Source of the DNA: a virus | Strand: one strand, 5' to 3' | Length of the DNA stretch: 25,064 nt | IMG/VR virus record: IMGVR_UViG_3300027906_001473 | Coordinates: 1 to 25,064 of that record | Position numbers and translations under genes: made by a program | In this document: piece by piece, positions 1 through 7,487 of the stretch | Position numbering within the stretch: the first letter of the stretch is position 1 | Layout of the letters: each line of letters begins with the position of its first letter | The notes under the pieces: model-generated | What the model saw: only the letters and a program-made list of their open reading frames with translations | The model's database searches: none | Told to the model about the DNA's origin: nothing

Positions 1-2
1 CT

Positions 3-1052
3 GCTCATATAGCTAATAAAAATAATGACGCTGATGCTCATATACAAAGAACCCCTGCATTTATTAGTACAATACTTAAAGAAACTGAAGGTGATGAGGC
101 TGCAAGAAATAACAGACTTATGGAACTTAAATGGGATGTAAGAAGGTTCGCATTAATGGCAACTAGAAATCCTGATAATAGTATTAAAGCAGAACTTCCA
201 GATGTAGTAGATGCAATGGGTTATGAGCTTGATGACGATAAAGATAAAATTGATAAATATGAAGCTGAGCAATTAGAAAAAATTGAGTCTTGGTTTTCAA
301 ATCATTTAACAGGTAATGTTAAAAAGATGCCTTTCTTTGATGACCAACATAAAAAATGGTTAGTAGGGGGGACTCCACCTGCGTCAGGTAATCAACCACC
401 TGCGTCAGGTAATCAACCACCTGCGTCAGGTAATCAATCAACACCAACACCAACGCCTACACCTACACCTACGCCAACGCCTACGCCAACGCCTACGCCT
501 ACAACAGGCTCAGCACCTAGTAAATTAATAACATATAAGCCAGGCGACCCTCTACCTAATAATGGGAAACAACTACATAAAGGTACAATAACAACTCAGG
601 GCAGGCTTCAACAGACAGTCTATACAGCTCAAGAAGAGGAAGATAATAACTTTATTAGGGCAGAACAGAAGAGACTTAAAGGAATAGCTAACAAGAAGAA
701 TCAACAAGCTAAGATAGATTTGAAAGCACAAACAAATATTATGAAAGATAATAGAAAAGTATTAAGTGAGGCAGGTGTATCGACTGGTTTTATTACCTCT
801 GATGTAACTAGGTCTAAACTAGGTAGATTTCAAAATAATGAATATCTTGCTGCAAGTTCTTATCAACCATTTTCTAATTGGTTACAAAGGATATATAACA
901 AAGGTAATACACAGCCTGTAAGAGTTAGAGATTTAAAAGATGATGATGCTTTAAGGGAGCAAGTATACAATGATTATCTTGACCACACTTATCAGTCATT
1001 CCTTGAAGTAGGTGTAGATGAACAATGGTTGAAGGCTCAATATGGCAAGTAG
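3..1052 (+). CDS. Phage virion/internal protein with repetitive linker, 5'-truncated by window edge
   Basis: The frame is open from base 3 with no stop before the first ATG at 120, so this is probably the 3' part of a gene starting outside the window; the ATG at 120 has no good ribosome binding site. The visible protein is hydrophilic. It has three perfect PPASGNQ heptads (bases 375-437), then ten Thr-Pro pairs (441-500), a low-complexity linker separating an N-terminal from a C-terminal part. The C-terminal part is rich in Lys, Gln and Asn and has no recognised motif. It overlaps the next gene by 11 bases and precedes a huge virion protein, where T7-like phages place internal core proteins. 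I do not recognise the family; a structural role is inferred from position only. Confidence 0.6.
   Translation, partial: AHIANKNNDADAHIQRTPAFISTILKETEGDEAARNNRLMELKWDVRRFALMATRNPDNSIKAELPDVVDAMGYELDDDKDKIDKYEAEQLEKIESWFSNHLTGNVKKMPFFDDQHKKWLVGGTPPASGNQPPASGNQPPASGNQSTPTPTPTPTPTPTPTPTPTPTTGSAPSKLITYKPGDPLPNNGKQLHKGTITTQGRLQQTVYTAQEEEDNNFIRAEQKRLKGIANKKNQQAKIDLKAQTNIMKDNRKVLSEAGVSTGFITSDVTRSKLGRFQNNEYLAASSYQPFSNWLQRIYNKGNTQPVRVRDLKDDDALREQVYNDYLDHTYQSFLEVGVDEQWLKAQYGK
375..500 (+). repeat. Coding tandem repeats: 3 x 21 bp (PPASGNQ) plus 10 x 6 bp (Thr-Pro)
   Basis: Three identical 21-bp units at 375-395, 396-416 and 417-437 encode PPASGNQ. A 6-bp ACN-CCN repeat follows at 441-500 and encodes ten Thr-Pro pairs. 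The Thr-Pro units vary at third positions while the 21-bp units do not, so the latter expanded more recently. Frame is preserved; this is likely an extended linker of variable length. Confidence 0.95.
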
Positions 1053-4000
1053 TGATAATTACTTTAGACATAAATTCTCACCTGGAACTTTAGATTATGC
1101 TCCTGCGAGAGAATATGACTTAAATGATTTAGATGTAGACGAGGAGTTTCAATCTAGAGCTTCTAGGTTTTTAGGTTCTATAGGCGAGGATGACGATATA
1201 TATGAATATTTAAGAGATTCTGATTGGAATTTATATCGTGCTGGTAAGCAAATGTATAACTCTGAGAAATGGAGCGAAGAACAAAAATCAGATTATAATT
1301 ATTTAAGAACACAATTTGATGGTGCTAACTTAGGAAGTACTAGTCAATTCTTAGAATTATTGAAAGACGCTACTATAGATATGGTTACTGACCCTACATT
1401 ACTAGCAGCCTTATTCACAACTCCTATCACAGGAGGAAGTTCTTTAGGAGCTAGAACTCTATTAGGCAAATCTACTACTGAGTCTTTAAAGCTAATAGCA
1501 AAAGGAAATTCTAAGAAAGGCCTTACTAACAAAGAAATGAAAAAAGCTATGGAGGATGGTATCTTAGAGCAGGCCGCTAAAAAAGCTACAAGAGTTTCAG
1601 CAACAGTATCTGGTATAGAGGGAGGAGCATGGATGGGTTTATACAATCATGCTAATCAAAATACTGAAATTAATACCGGGCTTAGAAGAGCTTATTCTGC
1701 TAAAGAGTTAGCAGGTAGTACAGCTTTAGGAGTACTCACAGCAGGAGTTGTAGGAGGAGGTGTGCAAAAGCTTATCAACCATCAAAATCCTCTGTTGCAG
1801 TATTCTAATAAAACGAGTAACTCAATTAATCCTGTTTCTTATTATTTTAATAAAAGTTTAGATACATTCTTAGCTAATACTGTAATGGGTAACGCTAGAA
1901 GAATGCGTCATTTAGAAAAACTAGGAGTAACTAAAGCAAAACAATTTAATGGTGTCTTAGATAATGAATCTCAATTAAAAATAGGACAAAGAAATAAAGA
2001 AGTAGTTGAGTTTAGTTTCCCAGAAAATCTTAATGGAAGAAGAGGAGATTATATATTTGAAGATGATGGTTTCTTTAAAGCTATTGAGGACCTAGCTCCT
2101 GATGGAACTTGGAAAGAGGCTGATGAACTAGCTGTAATTAGAATTTTAAGAGGTGGTAAGTTAGGAAAGAAAACTTCTAAGAAAGCTAGTAAAGCTGTTA
2201 AGAAAACCGCTGCTAATTTAAGAAAGTTATTTAATAAAGTTGCTAAGGATGCTGAAGATGCAGGTTATGGTAAGATAAAGATAGAAGATTATTTTCCTAG
2301 GGAATGGGATAGAAAAAAAATACTACAGAATAGAACTGAGTTTGAAGAAAGATTAGTTGCAAAAGGAGCAGTAGATAAAGACGAAGTGGTTGAAGTAGTT
2401 GATGAAATGTTAAATCTAAATAATCAATTATACTCTAGCCATAGTAATATATTAACACATGGTAGAAAGTTTGAGATATTAGAAGATAGTGATTTTGAAG
2501 ATTTCTTGATTAATGATATAACTGGTGTAGGAGCTACTTATTTTTTAAATGCGGCCAACACTATTCAAGCTAAGATATCTTTCTTAGGTGGTAAGAAGGG
2601 TGGTAAAGGTACTAAGATAGTAGGTCAATCTGAAACTAAAGATAAAGATGGTAAGACTGTTAAAACACTTTCTCAATTAAGACAATCAACTGAAGAGCTA
2701 TTTAGAAAAGAATGGATTGACCCTATAGATGCAGAATTAAAAGCAAAAGGTTTACCAAGATTAACAACTAAAGATAAAGAAAGAATGGTTGCCTCTTGGA
2801 AATCTGCAACAGGAGATGTTAATTTTATTAATGGTAAGGTTATACAAGGAGCCTATGACGGTTTAAAACTAGCTAACTCTATGGCTTACTATGACGGTTT
2901 AAAACTAGCTAACTCTATGGCTTACTTACCTTTAGCTACAGTATCTTCTCTATCAGAAGGACTTATAGCATTAGCTAAAGCTCCAACAACAAAAGGTTTA
3001 AAAAATATACAATATCAAATAGAGACAGCTACTAAGTTTCTTGCGTCAGATATGAAATCAACTCTCAAAGACAGAAGAGGTCTTTCAGATGTTGCAGCAA
3101 ATAGAGAAGCTAATAAAGTTTTTATTGCTGTTGATGATGTATCTGAAGATAAATTAGGTAGATTAACAGGAGATGCTTTAAGAACACCTTGGATGAATAA
3201 GGCAGCTAGGAAATATTTTAAACTTAGCTTATTAATGCCTTGGACTAAGAATGTAGAACTTGCAGCATTTAGAACTGGAAAAGAAATAATAGAAGAAAAC
3301 ATAAAAGCTTTATCCAAAATGAAGGAGAGTGGGATTAAAGTTTTTGATGATGTTGATTTATTTACAAAATCTGTTAATGAAAATGCAGGCCTTTATAAAA
3401 GAATTATTAAGGATGAGATAGAGGGAGTATATACAGGTAGTGCTAAAGATGCTTACAATCAAGTTAAATATTTAAAAGAAAGTTTATATGATTTAGGTAT
3501 AGACCCTAAACAAGGAGTGAAGTGGTTTGAAGCGGGTGCTAAAACATCTAGTAAGTTTTATAAGGATGTAAATAAAGGTGGAGGTAGATTTGCTAGGAGT
3601 GTTATTCTACCTACTTCTAGAGAATTTTCTAGAGTTCCTTGGTTTATGACTCATCCTAGATACGATATCTTAACTCAGTTTCTGAGATACCCTGCGGCTT
3701 TTAGTAATACTGTTCTTAAAAACTTTGCAAGAGATGCTCTTAATAATCCTATGACATCAGCTCCTAAAGTTGCAGCCTTTGCTGTATCTTCTACAGTTAT
3801 AGCAAGAGCTACTAATTATTGGAGAAGTAGTAAAGAAAAACAATTAGAATTAGATGCAGGTTTTGATAGAAGAAGAGAATCTACAGGCTCTGTAGGACAA
3901 GCTTTAGATAAAGCATTACCTATGAGTTGGGAAGAAAATAAAAGAGCTATGCAAAGAGTAGGATTATTTGGACCTTTAGAGTATGGAATTAGATTTATAG

Positions 4001-4800
4001 ATTCTTTTCAATATAATCAAAATACTATGGTAGGACTTTCTAGTTTAGGTGGTCCTTTATTAGGTGATATAACAGGAACTATGATATATGGAAGAGGGTT
4101 TTTTGAAACACTATCCAGGAAGACTCCATTACGAGGACTTAAAAATCCTTTAGAGAATTATCTAGGAGTTACTCCTTTTGATACTTTAGATAAAAAAGCT
4201 AGAGAGTTGGATGAGGTAGAAGTCATGCAAGAAGTGGTAGACTCATGGAGAAGAGATACCTTACATAAAGGAGGACCTGTTCATAGAAAGGCATATAATG
4301 AAGGAGGAGAAGTAATACCTCTTCCTGTAAAGCCTGATTATTCTAAGAATGTTGAATCTATTATAAATTATATGATGTCTAAGAATAACCCTATATTTAA
4401 TGAACGGTCTATTCCTGGGTTATTAGGTAATATAAATGTAGAAACTGGTGGTAGTTATGACTATCAACAACAACAAGAGAACGGAAATGCTTGGGGTATA
4501 TGGCAGTTAGACCATTCTAAAAAAGAAGATTACTTTAATTATTTAAAAGAACAAGATAAAGAAGATAGCATGGAAGCTCAGGTAGATTATGCTGAAGAAA
4601 CTATGATGACTGGTAGAAACATAGGCGGAAAAAATGCTAAGGCTTGGAGAGGTACGATGGAGAATGGTACGGTTGAAGAGATTGCTGATATGTGGGCAAG
4701 AGAGTGGGAAAGACCTAACCCAGATAGACACCCTCAATGGGAAAGAAGAATCTCAGAAGCTGTTAAACATTCTACTAAGATGAAAGATAGAAATAAATAA
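1042..4800 (+). CDS. Large virion protein (internal core / ejection type) with C-terminal lysozyme-like domain
   Basis: A 1252-aa protein. Residues 1 to about 1080 are Lys/Ala-rich and mostly helical-looking, with Gly/Ala-rich amphipathic stretches near 120-150 and 620-660, typical of very long ejection or internal virion proteins. The last ~150 residues resemble a phage tail lysozyme / transglycosylase-like domain: GLLGNINVETGG with a candidate catalytic Glu at residue 1134, then an NAWGIWQLD block and a tryptophan-rich end (MWAREWERP). This suggests local peptidoglycan cutting during DNA entry, analogous to T7 gp16, although T7 carries its hydrolase at the N-terminus. A perfect 12-residue tandem duplication lies at residues 605-628. 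Start ATG 1042 overlaps the upstream gene and has GAAGG upstream. Lysis by this protein at the end of infection is an alternative. Confidence 0.75.
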   Translation: MASSDNYFRHKFSPGTLDYAPAREYDLNDLDVDEEFQSRASRFLGSIGEDDDIYEYLRDSDWNLYRAGKQMYNSEKWSEEQKSDYNYLRTQFDGANLGSTSQFLELLKDATIDMVTDPTLLAALFTTPITGGSSLGARTLLGKSTTESLKLIAKGNSKKGLTNKEMKKAMEDGILEQAAKKATRVSATVSGIEGGAWMGLYNHANQNTEINTGLRRAYSAKELAGSTALGVLTAGVVGGGVQKLINHQNPLLQYSNKTSNSINPVSYYFNKSLDTFLANTVMGNARRMRHLEKLGVTKAKQFNGVLDNESQLKIGQRNKEVVEFSFPENLNGRRGDYIFEDDGFFKAIEDLAPDGTWKEADELAVIRILRGGKLGKKTSKKASKAVKKTAANLRKLFNKVAKDAEDAGYGKIKIEDYFPREWDRKKILQNRTEFEERLVAKGAVDKDEVVEVVDEMLNLNNQLYSSHSNILTHGRKFEILEDSDFEDFLINDITGVGATYFLNAANTIQAKISFLGGKKGGKGTKIVGQSETKDKDGKTVKTLSQLRQSTEELFRKEWIDPIDAELKAKGLPRLTTKDKERMVASWKSATGDVNFINGKVIQGAYDGLKLANSMAYYDGLKLANSMAYLPLATVSSLSEGLIALAKAPTTKGLKNIQYQIETATKFLASDMKSTLKDRRGLSDVAANREANKVFIAVDDVSEDKLGRLTGDALRTPWMNKAARKYFKLSLLMPWTKNVELAAFRTGKEIIEENIKALSKMKESGIKVFDDVDLFTKSVNENAGLYKRIIKDEIEGVYTGSAKDAYNQVKYLKESLYDLGIDPKQGVKWFEAGAKTSSKFYKDVNKGGGRFARSVILPTSREFSRVPWFMTHPRYDILTQFLRYPAAFSNTVLKNFARDALNNPMTSAPKVAAFAVSSTVIARATNYWRSSKEKQLELDAGFDRRRESTGSVGQALDKALPMSWEENKRAMQRVGLFGPLEYGIRFIDSFQYNQNTMVGLSSLGGPLLGDITGTMIYGRGFFETLSRKTPLRGLKNPLENYLGVTPFDTLDKKARELDEVEVMQEVVDSWRRDTLHKGGPVHRKAYNEGGEVIPLPVKPDYSKNVESIINYMMSKNNPIFNERSIPGLLGNINVETGGSYDYQQQQENGNAWGIWQLDHSKKEDYFNYLKEQDKEDSMEAQVDYAEETMMTGRNIGGKNAKAWRGTMENGTVEEIADMWAREWERPNPDRHPQWERRISEAVKHSTKMKDRNK
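2854..2925 (+). repeat. Perfect 36-bp in-frame tandem duplication
   Basis: Bases 2854-2889 and 2890-2925 are identical, encoding YDGLKLANSMAY twice inside the large virion protein. Reading frame is kept. Perfect identity including third codon positions points to a very recent duplication or an assembly artefact. Confidence 0.95.
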
Positions 4801-5240
4801 TGGGCTTTCCTTTTGAGATAATAACTATGTTAGCCTCTACCGTATTAGGTGGGGTTATGAGTGTATGGGCTGAGAGCCGTAAGGCTAAAGCAGAAAATGA
4901 GAAACTGCTTATAACTAGAGGAGAGTTTGAAATGAAAGCTAAGCAGCAATCTATTGATGCTGGATTAGCCGATAAAGGTTTTGCTTGGACAAGAAGAATA
5001 ATAGCTTTGACTTCAGTATTTGCTATTGTGCTTTTACCAAAGTTAGTTGCTGTATATTATCCTGATGTATCAGTAACTGTTGGTTATACTAATTGGAATC
5101 CGGGTGGTTTGTTTAGAGCAGGTAGAGAAATATTTGAATGGATAACTTTTCAAGGGCTTGTAATAACACAATTAGATACTAACTTAGTATCAGCTATTAT
5201 AGGTATGTATTTTGGTGGTAGTTTAGCAAAAGGAAAATAG
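4800..5240 (+). CDS. Putative three-TM holin
   Basis: A 146-aa protein with hydrophobic segments at about residues 6-23, 67-87 and 125-142, a charged helix between the first two (Lys/Glu-rich, 25-50) and a basic C-terminus (AKGK). The Arg-Arg before TM2 and the small-residue C-terminal segment resemble the 3-TM holins of gene-transfer agents and marine phages. Holins time lysis by opening the inner membrane to endolysin. Its start overlaps the stop of the lysozyme-domain virion gene (TAATG), and a second small membrane protein follows immediately, the usual arrangement of lysis genes. No stand-alone endolysin is seen in the window. Family assignment rests on topology and context. Confidence 0.6.
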   Translation: MGFPFEIITMLASTVLGGVMSVWAESRKAKAENEKLLITRGEFEMKAKQQSIDAGLADKGFAWTRRIIALTSVFAIVLLPKLVAVYYPDVSVTVGYTNWNPGGLFRAGREIFEWITFQGLVITQLDTNLVSAIIGMYFGGSLAKGK

Positions 5241-5528
5241 ATGAACGCAAATCAATGGCTCAATTTACTAGAAACTGTAGGCATACCAGCAGCTTTTGCA
5301 GTAGCTTGTGGTTATATGGTATGGAAACTATTTCAACATTTAATAGCAGATGTACATAAAAAATTAGATGTTCAACATGGGATGATAGTTGCATTGATAG
5401 ATAGAATAAGACAGATGGATAATGACATGATAAGAATAGACTCTATGGTACGAACCGCAATGGGAGTAACTATAGATGTTGATAGATTAGCGAGAGCAGA
5501 CGGTAAAAAAGACCAAAGAAAAGATTAA
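5241..5528 (+). CDS. Small membrane protein, holin-like (one TM plus helical tail)
   Basis: A 95-aa protein with one transmembrane segment at about residues 12-32 and a charged, helical cytoplasmic tail (residues 38-80) with spaced Leu/Ile/Met. The form is like BhlA/UviB-type holin-like proteins, but no diagnostic motif is present. The ATG follows the previous stop with no gap, preceded by AAAAGGAAA as ribosome binding site. It lies between the 3-TM holin candidate and csgF. It could be a holin, an antiholin/pinholin partner, or an accessory membrane protein. Confidence 0.5.
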   Translation: MNANQWLNLLETVGIPAAFAVACGYMVWKLFQHLIADVHKKLDVQHGMIVALIDRIRQMDNDMIRIDSMVRTAMGVTIDVDRLARADGKKDQRKD

Positions 5529-5529
5529 T

Positions 5530-6024
5530 ATGAAATTAGTACCCACATTTAAAAGTGATAAGACTGTAAGAAACTGTAAGTTTTGTATGTTCTTTTGGTC
5601 TATGTTAATTATGTTTTGGTCTGTTGATAGTATGACAGATGAAGTAGTTTTTAAATTTAAAAGTCCTAGCTTTAATGGACAAGGAACTTCAAGCCATTAT
5701 CTTACAATTCAGAACCAAGAGTTCAATCGTAAAGAAGCTCTTAAAGCAGAGATAAAAGCTCTACAAGATGAGATAGAAAGAGACAAAGAGAATACAACAC
5801 TTGCAAGATTTATAAGGAACCTAGAGTCAAGAATCTATGCACAATTATCAAGACAATTAGTAGAGAACTTGTTTGGAGAAATGCCTTCAGATAGTGGCAT
5901 ACTAGAATTAGAAGGCAATACTATTGAATATAGTGTTGTCGATGGAATAATAACTTTAATCATAACGGATTCAGATGGGAATAGCACCACGATTTCTTTG
6001 CCTATTGGCACCTTTACTTTTTAG
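5530..6024 (+). CDS. csgF: CsgF-like curli pore accessory protein
   Basis: In Escherichia coli CsgF threads its N-terminus into the CsgG pore, exposes its C-terminus at the cell surface and couples secretion to fibre nucleation. Here residues 39-50 read VVFKFKSPSFNG, matching the CsgF signature FxFxNPxFGG that binds inside CsgG. Residues 91-118 (LARFIRNLESRI then LSRQLVENLF) match the CsgF helix. The C-terminal strands (IEYSVVDGIITLIITD then STTISL) match its beta region. A hydrophobic N-terminal segment (residues 20-32) is a likely signal peptide, though the cleavage site is unclear and translation could start at Met20 (base 5587). A charged helix at 66-88 is longer than in the E. coli protein. 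The last 50 bases overlap csgG. Direct csgG adjacency makes the call strong. Confidence 0.85.
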   Translation: MKLVPTFKSDKTVRNCKFCMFFWSMLIMFWSVDSMTDEVVFKFKSPSFNGQGTSSHYLTIQNQEFNRKEALKAEIKALQDEIERDKENTTLARFIRNLESRIYAQLSRQLVENLFGEMPSDSGILELEGNTIEYSVVDGIITLIITDSDGNSTTISLPIGTFTF

Positions 6025-6835
6025 CAGTTGTGCAGTTTTAAATAGTAACTCAGATTTAGTTTTAACTAAACATATAGAGCCTACAACAACAACAGACTTA
6101 CAATCACAAAAGTTAAAGAACTTACCTCCTGCTAAAAATAAACCTACTATAGCTATATATCCTAATAGCTTTAAAGATTTAACAGGCCAAAGGAAAAGTA
6201 ATAGTACCTTTGCTTTATTTAGTACAGCAGTTACACAAGCACCTGAAGCTTTTTTAATTAGGGCTTTTAAACATACTTCGAATGGGAAGTTCTTTAGAGT
6301 TGTAGAAAGAGTAGGACTAGATGATTTAACAAAAGAAAGACAGCTTATCAGAAGTACTCGTAAAGAGTTTGCAGATGATAAAAAGATGGAGCCTTTGCTT
6401 TTTGCAGGGCTACTAGTCCAGGGAGGAGTAATTAGCTATGAAGCTAATCTTGAATCTGGAGGAGCTGGAGCTAGATACTTAGGAATAGGTAGTAGCAAAC
6501 AGTATAGAGAAGATACAGTTACCATATCATTAAGATTAGTTTCTGTGTCTACTGGAGAAGTGTTGATGGAAACTTTGGTGTCTAAAAGTTTATTATCAAC
6601 ATCAATTTCTCAGGATGTGTTTAGATTTATTGAGACTGGTACTGAACTGGTAGAGATAGAAGGAGGCATTGCTGAGAACGAGAGTGTTTCTATAGCATTA
6701 CAAAAAGCTATAGAGACTGGAGTATTAAATATCATAAATATAGGAATAGAAAGGGGCTATTGGGAATATGAAAACATTGAAATTAACAAGCCTGATTGTG
6801 CTGATGTTGAGTGCATCATTAGTATACGGGGCTGA
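5975..6835 (+). CDS. csgG: CsgG-like outer-membrane curli secretion channel (lipoprotein)
   Basis: CsgG is a nonameric outer-membrane lipoprotein pore that exports curli subunits. The 286-aa length is close to E. coli CsgG (277). A lipoprotein signal ends LLFSSC with lipid-anchor Cys19. Recognisable blocks are LFSTAVTQAP (81-90), VVERVGLDDLTKERQLIR (109-126), SGGAGARYLGIG (161-172), SLRLVSVSTGEVL (185-197), DVFRFI (214-219) and the helix ending AIETGVLNIINIGIERGYW (245-263). The pore-lining eyelet differs: aligned on LFSTAV, Phe56 of mature E. coli CsgG is kept (Phe82 here), but Asn55 becomes Leu81 and Tyr51 aligns with Ser77, with Phe79 nearby. The signal peptide is encoded inside the 3' end of csgF (50-nt overlap), and the 3' end overlaps the curlin gene by 68 nt. 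Confidence 0.93.
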   Translation: MGIAPRFLCLLAPLLFSSCAVLNSNSDLVLTKHIEPTTTTDLQSQKLKNLPPAKNKPTIAIYPNSFKDLTGQRKSNSTFALFSTAVTQAPEAFLIRAFKHTSNGKFFRVVERVGLDDLTKERQLIRSTRKEFADDKKMEPLLFAGLLVQGGVISYEANLESGGAGARYLGIGSSKQYREDTVTISLRLVSVSTGEVLMETLVSKSLLSTSISQDVFRFIETGTELVEIEGGIAENESVSIALQKAIETGVLNIINIGIERGYWEYENIEINKPDCADVECIISIRG

Positions 6836-7487
6836 TAACGAAATTTATATTGAACAAAGTGGAGATACTGCTAATCTTGATTTAGAACAATTAGGTTCTG
6901 CAAATATTATTGGCGGCCTACAATCTAGTGCCGGGTCCATGACCCCGTTAGATTTAGATGGCAGCACAATGACTTTGGACATCAATCAGATTGGAAGTAC
7001 CAATAAATTCTTGGGAGATATTTTAGCTGATAACTTTACAGGGTTCTTTGAGTTTGACGGGAATAGTAATAACTTTACTATTCAAGTAGACCCAACAGAT
7101 ACTTACGGAGCTAATGGCTCAGATGTAAATGTAGATGTAACTGGAAGTACTAATGATTTCACACTTGATTTAGGTACAACCTCTATGGCAAGTAATACAG
7201 ACTTAGACTGGATTATCAATGGAGATGATAACGATATTGATTTTGATATCAATTATGATGGTGGCACAAGCTACATGGATATTGATGGAGATTCAAATAC
7301 AGTTGATTTTGTAGGCTCAGGCTATGCAGGAGGTTACTTCTACCTTGACCAAACAGGTGATAGTAGAACATTTAACATACAACAACTAAGTACACTTGAT
7401 AATGATTGGCTTAAAATACTTTCTACTGGCGACAATGGTACTGTCTGCGTCATTCAAAATGATGGCGGAACCTCAGTCGGTTGCTAG
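6768..7487 (+). CDS. Secreted curlin-repeat (CsgA/CsgB-like) amyloid subunit
   Basis: A 239-aa protein with a clear Sec signal peptide (residues 1 to about 21, ending SLVYGA) and about eight degenerate curlin-type strand-turn-strand units, near residues 26-43, 68-83, 93-107, 119-135, 147-161, 168-182, 190-207 and 215-231. The unit resembles x-I-x-Q-x-G-x-x-N-x-x-x-I-x-Q; the gatekeeper Gln is kept best in units 1, 2 and 7 (YIEQSGDTANLDLEQ, DINQIGSTN, YLDQTGDS) and is often Asp elsewhere. The protein is very acidic. Two cysteines, 227 and 239, close the sequence. The csgFG genes just upstream suggest it is their cargo. The signal peptide lies in the csgG 3' end; AAAGGGG lies about 12 nt upstream of the ATG. 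A different beta-solenoid surface protein is the main alternative. Confidence 0.8.
   Translation: MKTLKLTSLIVLMLSASLVYGADNEIYIEQSGDTANLDLEQLGSANIIGGLQSSAGSMTPLDLDGSTMTLDINQIGSTNKFLGDILADNFTGFFEFDGNSNNFTIQVDPTDTYGANGSDVNVDVTGSTNDFTLDLGTTSMASNTDLDWIINGDDNDIDFDINYDGGTSYMDIDGDSNTVDFVGSGYAGGYFYLDQTGDSRTFNIQQLSTLDNDWLKILSTGDNGTVCVIQNDGGTSVGC

Noticed and set aside
375-437. Short CRISPR-like array
   Set aside because: The 21-bp units are contiguous with no spacers and encode an in-frame peptide repeat.
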